IMG/VR virus record: IMGVR_UViG_3300031646_000022
Location: 1 to 21,136 of that record
Reading direction: 5' to 3' (one strand)
Origin: a virus
DNA: 21,136 nt
In this document: piece after piece, positions 6,108-11,574 of the stretch
Layout: every line of letters begins with the position of its first letter
How positions within the stretch are numbered: the stretch's first letter is position 1
Notes under the pieces: model-generated
The model's database searches: none
What the model was told of the DNA's origin: nothing
What the model saw: only the letters and a program-made list of their open reading frames with translations
Made by a program: the position numbers and the translations under genes

Positions 6108-6226
6108 GTTCCACACTTGAGCTGGTCCTGCGATTCGTGTGGTTCGTGGTGGGCTGGGGACTCGGCTTCCTCGCGCTGCTGGCGGTCTATCTCGCCTGGG
6201 AAGCGTATCGAGAGTCACGGCCATGA
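6104..6226 (+). CDS. Small single-span membrane protein (GTG start)
   Basis: A 40-residue protein (SSTLELVLRFVWFVVGWGLG then FLALLAVYLAWEAYRESRP) with one transmembrane helix at about residues 7-31 and a charged tail. The GTG overlaps the PP-loop gene stop as GTGA, and its TGA overlaps the next gene's start as ATGA, so it fits exactly between two genes in a third frame. GAGGGG lies about 12 bp upstream. It may be a phage-encoded membrane effector (exclusion, inhibition or lysis-related); its function is not known. Confidence 0.72.
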   Translation: MSSTLELVLRFVWFVVGWGLGFLALLAVYLAWEAYRESRP

Positions 6227-6555
6227 GTATTCTAGATGACGACCGATGGGACGAGGTTTTGCCTCATCTCTACATTCAGACTGGCGGGGGGCTGAATGGG
6301 CCACGACATCGCATCGAGGCCGATGATGGCGCTACTCGGTACATGCATATGCAGACTGACTGTGTGGGCTGCGGCAGAATGCATCATCCGATCAAACAGC
6401 GTGCGCGATGGGGCACCGTGTATTTCTCGGTGACGTGTGCATTCGGAGACAAGCGTTCGATGCAATGTCGGAATGGGAAAGCCGCTCGGATCGAAGCAGA
6501 CGCGATTCGCGCAGCCATACAGGGTCTGCCGTCTGCTCAGAATTTGTTTTCATGA
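6223..6555 (+). CDS. Hypothetical protein with Cys motif
   Basis: A 110-residue protein with no recognised family. CVGCGRMHHPIK (47-58) with C72 and C82 suggests a bound zinc. A beta-rich middle (RWGTVYFSVTCAFGD) precedes a helical end (ARIEADAIRAAIQGL). The start at 6223 is chosen because it overlaps the previous stop (ATGA); an in-frame ATG at 6139 would run through the small membrane protein gene. Its stop overlaps the nuclease start in the same ATGA manner. Confidence 0.72.
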   Translation: MSILDDDRWDEVLPHLYIQTGGGLNGPRHRIEADDGATRYMHMQTDCVGCGRMHHPIKQRARWGTVYFSVTCAFGDKRSMQCRNGKAARIEADAIRAAIQGLPSAQNLFS

Positions 6556-6866
6556 GACGCCGCGCTCGCATCGACGGGAACCACGTAGCGATTGTGCAGA
6601 CGTTGCGAGACCTTGGTGTCTCCGTGTTCTCTACAGCGGGGGTTGGCGATGGCTTCCCAGATTTAGTCTGCGGCTATCACGGCACACATTTACTGGAACT
6701 AAAGGACGGCTCGCTCTCACCCTCTCGTCGCCGGCTGACCGACGATGAACGGGAGTGGCATGAGGCATGGCTGGGAGAACCGGTCGAAGTCGTGGAATCA
6801 CCAGGGCAGGCAGCGGAACTGGTCGAATATTGGGACAGGTTGGAAGTCAGCAAAACCGCAACGTAA
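6552..6866 (+). CDS. VRR-NUC / Holliday-junction-resolvase-like nuclease
   Basis: A 104-residue PD-(D/E)XK nuclease of the small phage VRR-NUC type. The core is GVGDGFPDLVCGYHGTHLLE LKDG (30-53): catalytic D37, then E49-x-K51. The C-terminal LTDDEREWHEAW ... PVEVVESPGQAAELV block is typical of these proteins, where it completes the fold. Members cut branched or structured DNA. The start at 6552 overlaps the preceding stop (ATGA); an upstream in-frame ATG at 6408 would lie inside the previous gene. The last 15 codons carry one arm of a perfect inverted repeat that runs into the next gene. Confidence 0.86.
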   Translation: MRRRARIDGNHVAIVQTLRDLGVSVFSTAGVGDGFPDLVCGYHGTHLLELKDGSLSPSRRRLTDDEREWHEAWLGEPVEVVESPGQAAELVEYWDRLEVSKTAT

Positions 6867-6882
6867 ATGCTGACTTCCAACC
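6838..6882. repeat. Perfect 15-bp inverted repeat across a stop/start junction
   Basis: GGTTGGAAGTCAGCA (6838-6852) and its exact reverse complement (6868-6882) flank a 15-base loop. The loop holds the TAA of the nuclease gene (6864-6866) and the first base of the following ATG (6867-6869), whose other two bases lie in the stem. No T-run follows, so it is not a classical terminator. It may hide the start codon of the next gene or be a protein or recombination site. Confidence 0.8.
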
Positions 6883-7166
6883 GTGGAATCGCCACCACAG
6901 CCGACAAAGCTGGTCTGGCTATGGTAATCAGTGAAATGGTAACTCCCTTTTTTTGTGATGCCTGCCGCAAGTGGATTCCACATCAGCCAGACAAAAACCT
7001 GTTTGGCGATGTAGAAACAGAGAAGATTGTCGTTGGCGGAATATGTCCCGCATGTTGTTTAGAGGGGTGGGATTATGACGCGCAACTGAGGGCTAAGCAT
7101 TACGGGAAGGCGACTTCAAACCGTGACGACGCATCGTTCACACGCAGCACAACACAGGAGGAGTAA
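6867..7166 (+). CDS. Zinc-ribbon-like hypothetical protein
   Basis: A 99-residue protein with two Cys pairs, CDAC (30-33) and CPACC (60-64), spaced as a zinc ribbon around a beta-strand-like KIVVGGI. Function unknown; these small zinc proteins often bind nucleic acid or partner proteins. The start is uncertain: the ATG at 6867 directly abuts the previous stop but is buried in an inverted repeat and has no ribosome binding site; in-frame ATGs at 6921 and 6939 also lack good sites. Base use is AT-richer than the neighbours, hinting at separate origin. The gene ends 3 bp before the next start. Confidence 0.68.
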   Translation: MLTSNRGIATTADKAGLAMVISEMVTPFFCDACRKWIPHQPDKNLFGDVETEKIVVGGICPACCLEGWDYDAQLRAKHYGKATSNRDDASFTRSTTQEE

Positions 7167-7169
7167 AAC

Positions 7170-7382
7170 ATGACACTTGCCGCAGTAAACACCCCAGAGG
7201 CCGTGGAACCCGCAGGGCGACGGACGGTCGCGAACATCGTGGCGGAGATTGAGGCGCAGCGGGCCGGGTATCTAGAGGCGATGCGTGGTCACGAGGCCGA
7301 GACGCGACACCTGCTGGCGAAGATGGCCGCACTCGATGCCATCCTCGATTCCCCGGCGGTGACCTCCCGTGCGACCGCCTGA
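7170..7382 (+). CDS. Small coiled-coil hypothetical protein
   Basis: A 70-residue protein with one long charged helix (ANIVAEIEAQRAGYLEAMRG then HEAETRHLLAKMAALDAILD, residues 21-60). It carries the best ribosome binding site of this operon (AGGAGGAG, 8 bp before ATG), so it may be made at higher level than its neighbours. No family recognised. Its last 14 bp overlap the zinc-ribbon gene at 7369. Confidence 0.7.
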   Translation: MTLAAVNTPEAVEPAGRRTVANIVAEIEAQRAGYLEAMRGHEAETRHLLAKMAALDAILDSPAVTSRATA

Positions 7383-7503
7383 GGGACCACGATGCCCCAA
7401 ATGTGGCGACTACCAGACTGAGGTGGTCGTCACCGCCGGGCGGTCGGAGATGTATTGCGTGACCTGCTCGCACGCCTGGACACTACCGGGCGGGCGAGCG
7501 TAA
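7369..7503 (+). CDS. 44-residue zinc ribbon protein (GTG start)
   Basis: The frame encodes RCPKCGDYQTEVVVTAGRSE followed by MYCVTCSHAWTLPGG: a near-ideal zinc ribbon with C9, C12, C30 and C33 and a beta-hairpin between the pairs. A TGA lies two codons upstream of the GTG in frame, so this is the only long start. It overlaps the preceding gene by 14 bp and closes the rightward operon. Its last 21 bp also overlap the end of the convergent gene at 7483-7812. Such tiny ribbons often act as nucleic acid or RNA polymerase contacts; the role here is unknown. Confidence 0.68.
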   Translation: MRPPEGPRCPKCGDYQTEVVVTAGRSEMYCVTCSHAWTLPGGRA

Positions 7504-7812
7504 GGACGCAGCAGACGACGAGATCGTGCGGGCGAGGGGATTCTGGCGCATGGCGACGTAGACCCCGCAGTCCGGTGGGCAGGACAGTTCGACGACCAGC
7601 ACGCACCGGCTCGCGCCCCCGCCCATCGGGTCACACCACCGTTCCCACTCAGCAGGCGTCCAGTCGGGCTCAGCGAGCATCCGACGCATGACCTGGATGT
7701 CTACGTCCAGCGCGGGCCGGTCGCATGAGGGGGCGACAATAAGCAACCCCACGAGCGCGATGACAGCACGGGGCTTACTCGTCGTCGCTGGCCGCAGCCG
7801 CTTGGAGCACAT
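7483..7812 (-). CDS. Cys-rich secreted or membrane-anchored hypothetical, end of lysis block
   Basis: A 109-residue protein. Residues 15-29 (RAVIALVGLLIVAPS) after a basic start look like a signal or anchor segment followed by Cys30. The site APSC breaks the strict lipobox because of the proline, so a lipoprotein call is uncertain. Further Cys at 60, 70, 78 and 82 and a WTPAEWERW stretch (51-59) suggest a small disulphide-linked domain outside the inner membrane. It is the last gene of the leftward late operon, behind the holin candidate, where spanin-type genes are often found. The start uses AAGGGG 8 bp upstream and overlaps the holin gene by 38 bp. Confidence 0.55.
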   Translation of the reverse strand: MCSKRLRPATTSKPRAVIALVGLLIVAPSCDRPALDVDIQVMRRMLAEPDWTPAEWERWCDPMGGGASRCVLVVELSCPPDCGVYVAMRQNPLARTISSSAASLRSPAR

Positions 7813-7975
7813 GCACCGGCCCCTTGGTCACAAGTCGAATCGCGACATTGAAGCCCGCCAGGACCAGCGTGAGCGCACCAGGAGGGATCACCCCCGCGAG
7901 CGCGCCCGTGACCTCCACCGACGCCGTGAGCACGTTCAGCCAAAATGACTTACTGACAAACAAGCTTCGAGACAT
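7775..7975 (-). CDS. Holin candidate (two hydrophobic segments)
   Basis: A 66-residue membrane protein: SRSLFVSKSFWLNVLTASVE, then two hydrophobic segments (about 12-30 and 33-48) split by a PPG turn, and an acidic end (ASDDE). The 'KSFWLNVLT ... IPPGALTLVLAGFNVAIRLVT' layout matches small phage proteins annotated as holins. It follows the endolysin, fitting a lysis role. The ATG at 7975 is preferred for its GAAGGAG site 7 bp upstream. The frame stays open to an ATG at 8071 (GTG at 8074) with a weak site, giving a 98-residue form with an extra amphipathic, basic N-terminus (NPFTLLRIYGRVSRVLGLFR). A dual-start holin/antiholin is possible. Confidence 0.7.
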   Translation of the reverse strand: MSRSLFVSKSFWLNVLTASVEVTGALAGVIPPGALTLVLAGFNVAIRLVTKGPVHVLQAAAASDDE

Positions 7976-8081
7976 GGAGTCTCCTTCGTTGTATGACGCT
8001 GACGCGGACCGGAACAACCCCAGCACGCGACTGACACGCCCGTAGATTCGTAGCAACGTGAACGGATTCATCACGTTCCGG

Positions 8082-8213
8082 TCAGCCCTGCCGCTTGAAG
8101 TGCTCCACCTGCGCGAGGCGCTTGGCGGCAGCGGCCTTACTCAGCCCCGGCTTACTCAGGTTCTTCCCCGACTTGCTGACGACCTTGAAGCCGCTCTTGG
8201 TCTTCTTGATCAT
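8082..8213 (-). CDS. 43-residue basic protein
   Basis: Very lysine-rich small protein (IKKTKSGFKVVSKSGKNLSK, then PGLSKAAAAKRLAQVEHFKR). The pattern 'SxxGKxLSKPxxxKxxAxKRLxQVExFK' recurs as tiny proteins in many phage virion/lysis regions, so it is a real family though of unknown role; it may bind DNA or membrane. The ATG overlaps the endolysin stop as ATGA, with GGGGAG 11 bp upstream, and the stop lies 11 bp before the extended start of the holin frame. Minus-strand reading of this gap shows no other candidate. Confidence 0.72.
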   Translation of the reverse strand: MIKKTKSGFKVVSKSGKNLSKPGLSKAAAAKRLAQVEHFKRQG

Positions 8214-8569
8214 GATGGGTAGGTCTCCCCTTTTTTGACCTGGACATGGATATGCTCATGCGGCTTGCCGGCCCCCTCGAATAAGACCGTGAAACGCGCA
8301 CCGAGCAGCTCTGCGTACCGCCGACGGAACTTTAGCTTCCGAGCCCTCGACCGCATCGTGTTTTCCAGCGGCCCTTTCGTGCGGAAGTCCAGCGCGTCAT
8401 CCGTGTAGTGCCGGGAGTTCACCGCATGAGCGCTGTCGTTCGCGGAAGTCACGAGCAGCACCTCCGGGTAGCCCAACTCCGCCTGCGTGGCGAGGGCGCA
8501 ATTCTCGATGTGCGACAACGCGAGCGTCCGCCGTTGTATCCGCACGCCGTGTTTATAGGCCAGTGGCAT
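8210..8569 (-). CDS. Endolysin candidate, M15-type zinc peptidase
   Basis: A 119-residue protein resembling D-Ala-D-Ala/L-Ala-D-Glu carboxypeptidases of family M15 that cut peptidoglycan stem peptides. The metal site is visible: H54 and D61 in SRHYTDDALDFRT, spaced H-x6-D, and the paired HEHIHV near the end (H106, H108, with E105 as possible catalytic base). No signal peptide, so release through a holin is expected. Its length is short but normal for phage M15 domains. The start overlaps the upstream gene's TAA by one base. It sits in the lysis block between a membrane-anchored coiled-coil protein and the holin candidate. Confidence 0.8.
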   Translation of the reverse strand: MPLAYKHGVRIQRRTLALSHIENCALATQAELGYPEVLLVTSANDSAHAVNSRHYTDDALDFRTKGPLENTMRSRARKLKFRRRYAELLGARFTVLFEGAGKPHEHIHVQVKKGETYPS

Positions 8570-8775
8570 TACAGCATTCGCTGGATGATCGAATCGAGCT
8601 TGCCGTCCATCGACCGCATCTCATCCAGTGTTTCGAGATGGCGGGCCTGGAGCTGCTGGTACCGCTCTGAGCAGATCGCTTCGTGGGTGTTCACCCGTCC
8701 CTCCAGCCTGATCAACCAGACGACCGACCCCACGACGAGCGCCAACATGGCAGCGGCTTCGGCGGCGATGTCCAT
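8569..8775 (-). CDS. Membrane-anchored coiled-coil protein of lysis block
   Basis: A 68-residue protein with an N-terminal transmembrane helix (about 8-25, AAMLALVVGSVVWLIRLEGR) and a long charged helix (26-68) of coiled-coil type. The layout resembles an inner-membrane spanin or a holin-like accessory protein (Rz-like N-terminal anchor with a periplasmic coiled coil), but it is shorter than usual Rz. ATG overlaps the upstream TAA by two bases (cat/tta), and its own TAA overlaps the endolysin ATG, so the three are translationally linked. Confidence 0.65.
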   Translation of the reverse strand: MDIAAEAAAMLALVVGSVVWLIRLEGRVNTHEAICSERYQQLQARHLETLDEMRSMDGKLDSIIQRML

Positions 8776-8909
8776 TACGGCTCCGTGGTGTCGGATTCAA
8801 GTTCCTTGATGCGTGCCGCTTGCTGGGCGATCAATAGCTGTTGCTGTGCAAGACGGGCCTCGCGCTCGCCAATCATCATCAATAGGTCATTCACGCCCAC
8901 GGCTGTCAA
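8775..8909 (-). CDS. 44-residue coiled-coil protein (TTG start)
   Basis: The minus strand encodes VNDLLMMIGEREARLAQQQL followed by LIAQQAARIKELESDTTEP: a continuous amphipathic helix. Small proteins with the 'NDLLMMIGEREA' start are common directly behind phage tail-fibre genes, though their role is unknown. TTG at 8909 is chosen because AGGAG at the very end of the tail-fibre gene lies about 6 bp upstream; a GTG at 8900 has no suitable site. Its TAA overlaps the next gene's ATG. Confidence 0.68.
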   Translation of the reverse strand: MTAVGVNDLLMMIGEREARLAQQQLLIAQQAARIKELESDTTEP

Positions 8910-8910
8910 C

Positions 8911-11547
8911 TCATTCTCCTGGGTCTTCGTCGTCATCGTCCTCCTCTGGGTCTGGCACTTCTGGCTTCAGCGGCTCTATGATCGGACGGCCGTTTTCATC
9001 GGTCCATTGCGTATCGTACATGTGCTGATCTTGCCGCTCTGCCACAACCATCCACGAGACGGTGTCGGTACAGTCGCTTTCTTCACAGTCGATGGTGAGC
9101 GTACTGCCAGAGACTGACCCTCGAACATGGAACCAGCCAGTCTCATTTGACGTGAATACCTGCTCATCCCGGCAGAGCAATACCCACGTCCCGACCGTCA
9201 TACCTGCGGCGACATCAAGGTCCACCGTCGCTGCACCATCCGAGAGTGTGACAGTGCCACGATAGATCAAGTCGGCCTTCGGGCCTTCGATAAAGCTATG
9301 AACAAGACTATGCGTGTCCTTCTTGGACGGCAGCGGATGGTCGATCAGGAAACTCCCGCTCCCTTTACTGAGCGCCCCGGCGACGACGACGTTGCCGTTG
9401 TTTTGGACTTCAAACTGCGATGCCCCGTTCTTGTCCACACGAAACGGTATTCCAGTTGCCCCCGAACCGATGTTGACATAGACCCCATTCGCCCCCGTCG
9501 TGCCCGTGTTCGCAAACGTCGCCGCCCACGCGGAGTTATCCGCCGAGGTTTGAATGAGACGGCCCGCGAGCGTCGTGTCCTGCGATGCGTCAACCGTCAG
9601 CGCCTTTGTTCCGGTGACGGTCGTATTGTTCGCAGCCGTCCATATCGACACCTCAGTCGCCGCGTTCAGTCCGGCCGCATTGCCGCCGATGTCCACGACA
9701 TTCGCAGACGTGGTGCTGCTGCCCTTCACCAACGCGACGTTTTCTTCGGCGTTCGTATAATGACGCCCGACGAAGTAACCCGCCTTGTTGGTCGAGTTCG
9801 TTTCGTTGTCCCCAATCCGAAGGGTATTCCAGCCGCTGTCAACGATGTCGATCCTCGCCCCCGGTGTCGCCGTCCCGATGCCGACGTTGCCGCCGTTAGG
9901 ATTCAAAGCGATGGGATACGTAAGAGCCAAGTTCGCGGAGTCTGTATTTTGAAACCATGCCGCCGCCGAGACAGAGTCGGACCCCATGTCTAGGACCGCC
10001 GTCCCGCCCGACTGCGAGAAACGAGCGATACCTGTCTGGGCTGTTCCGGACGAAGCCGGACCACCAATCGTTCCATGCGCGTGGAAGAGGAGTGCCGGGG
10101 CCGTCGTCCCGATGCCGACGTTGCCGCCAGTCGCAATCGTCATGCGTGCTAAATTGCTTGTGGAAAATTGTGTAGCTGCCGCACCAGCATTGCCAAAGAT
10201 CGCAGCATAAGCTAACGATCCTGTAGCTAATTGGCCAGTTACCGTGCCCTCTACGCCCATTCGAGCGTCACCGCCCGTGTTCGACATCTCCGTGTATTGA
10301 TAACCAGTCGTCGCGGTCGTACTCTGGAAAATCAACGTGTTATTGCCCATCGTGGATGCGTAGAGACCCGAAAGGGACAACGACGTGCCCGTAGCAACGC
10401 CGAGCACTGGCGTCGTAAGGGTCGGGCTGGCCTGCATGACAAACGTCGTGCCCGTGCCTGTCTGTGCCGCGATGGACGTCGCGTTACCGACCGAGGTAAT
10501 CGGGCCTGTGAGGTTTGCGTTTGTCGAGACGTTGCCAGCGGTGAGCCCTGCGGCAGTGCCGGTGATGTTCGTGCCGACGAGTGCCGAAGGCGTCCCAAGC
10601 GCAGGCGTCGTAAGGGTGGGTGAGGCCGACATTACGACGTTCCCCGTGCCAGTAATTGCGTTGGAAACCAACCCCTTCGAGCCGTCGCTGAACACGGCCA
10701 CACTGGCTGTCAATGTGGACAACACGGGCTGAGAGGACAATGTTGCCACGCCCGTGACCCCGAGTGTCCCACCCACCACGGCATTCCGACTGAAGAATCC
10801 GTCTCTGGGCCGGGTCGCCCCGGCCTTGCCGATGTCGTAGGTCGCGTCCGTGAAGAGTAGATCCTGGCTAATCGGGTTGGGAATACTCGCAGCGACCACC
10901 GTCGTGGCGGCGAGGAGCAGGGACGAGGTGGTCAGTCCAACGCCCACCTGTCGTAACAGAACCGGAGCCGATGACACAATGGCCCCCGGTGTCGCGCCGA
11001 CGTAATACGTGGTGCCGACAACCACCGTCCCGGCACTGTTGACCTCACCCGCGAGCCTGATGGTGCCGGCGGTGTTAATCGCAATGGCACTCACCGCCAC
11101 GCCGAGACTCTGCGGGGTCGTGCTCGTCGCGGCGGCGTCCGAGTTGGTCAGATACCACTTCCCGGCCGTCAGTGCGGGGGACTCAGCCGCACTGGAGAGG
11201 TACAGCACCTGTCCGGCCGTGACCGCTACGCCGACCGTGCCCTCGATGTCGAGGTTGACTGACGACCCCGGCACGGCCTGGATATTGGTCTGTGTCTCTA
11301 TCGCCGCACCGGCACTGGTCGTGATCGCAAAGGTGAAATTGGACCCGGCCGGGAGATAGGCGACATACCGACCAGCACTGTCCGTGACAATCGGGTTGGT
11401 GTTCGCAGCCGACAACGCCGCGTTGGTGTAGGTCGCCGCATCCACCCCCGTGCCTGTGTCTGTGGTCTTTATCTTCGCCCCAGACACGGCCACGCCATCG
11501 CCATCGAGGACGGTCTGATACGGGGTCGGGGTCAGTGTGCCTGCCAT
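8911..11547 (-). CDS. Tail fibre / receptor-binding protein
   Basis: An 878-residue fibre protein. The N-terminus (AGTLTPTPYQTVLDGDGVAV) resembles phage fibre attachment regions. The centre is low-complexity beta structure rich in Ala, Gly, Thr and Ser, with repeated blocks such as SASPTLTTPALGTPSALVG and GGNVGIGTTAP / GGNVGIGTATP (about 474 and 552) that are typical of trimeric fibre shafts. Residues 729-764 (GSFLIDHPLP ... HSLVHSFIEGPKADLIYRG) form a conserved block that also occurs in many phage fibres. A Cys-containing beta domain (765-845) and an acidic tail PDPEEDDDDEDPGE end the protein. It should bind the host surface. AGAGGAA precedes the ATG. No fibre-specific chaperone domain is obvious. 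Confidence 0.9.
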   Translation of the reverse strand: MAGTLTPTPYQTVLDGDGVAVSGAKIKTTDTGTGVDAATYTNAALSAANTNPIVTDSAGRYVAYLPAGSNFTFAITTSAGAAIETQTNIQAVPGSSVNLDIEGTVGVAVTAGQVLYLSSAAESPALTAGKWYLTNSDAAATSTTPQSLGVAVSAIAINTAGTIRLAGEVNSAGTVVVGTTYYVGATPGAIVSSAPVLLRQVGVGLTTSSLLLAATTVVAASIPNPISQDLLFTDATYDIGKAGATRPRDGFFSRNAVVGGTLGVTGVATLSSQPVLSTLTASVAVFSDGSKGLVSNAITGTGNVVMSASPTLTTPALGTPSALVGTNITGTAAGLTAGNVSTNANLTGPITSVGNATSIAAQTGTGTTFVMQASPTLTTPVLGVATGTSLSLSGLYASTMGNNTLIFQSTTATTGYQYTEMSNTGGDARMGVEGTVTGQLATGSLAYAAIFGNAGAAATQFSTSNLARMTIATGGNVGIGTTAPALLFHAHGTIGGPASSGTAQTGIARFSQSGGTAVLDMGSDSVSAAAWFQNTDSANLALTYPIALNPNGGNVGIGTATPGARIDIVDSGWNTLRIGDNETNSTNKAGYFVGRHYTNAEENVALVKGSSTTSANVVDIGGNAAGLNAATEVSIWTAANNTTVTGTKALTVDASQDTTLAGRLIQTSADNSAWAATFANTGTTGANGVYVNIGSGATGIPFRVDKNGASQFEVQNNGNVVVAGALSKGSGSFLIDHPLPSKKDTHSLVHSFIEGPKADLIYRGTVTLSDGAATVDLDVAAGMTVGTWVLLCRDEQVFTSNETGWFHVRGSVSGSTLTIDCEESDCTDTVSWMVVAERQDQHMYDTQWTDENGRPIIEPLKPEVPDPEEDDDDEDPGE
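9871..10128. repeat. 24-bp direct repeat inside tail fibre gene
   Basis: The same 24 bases occur at 9871-9894 and 10105-10128 (key part CCCGATGCCGACGTTGCC), encoding the GGNVGIGT motif of two fibre repeats 78 codons apart. Perfect identity could allow recombination that drops or adds 78 residues of the shaft. Confidence 0.7.
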
Positions 11548-11574
11548 GTGTGGTTCCTCTGTGACAAAGAGCGG

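Noticed and set aside
6838-6882. Rho-independent terminator at the 15-bp inverted repeat
   Set aside because: Loop of 15 bases and no T-run after either arm; the operon continues through it.
9298-9993. 231-residue plus-strand open frame inside the tail fibre
   Set aside because: Arg-rich shadow of a repetitive gene; no start signal.
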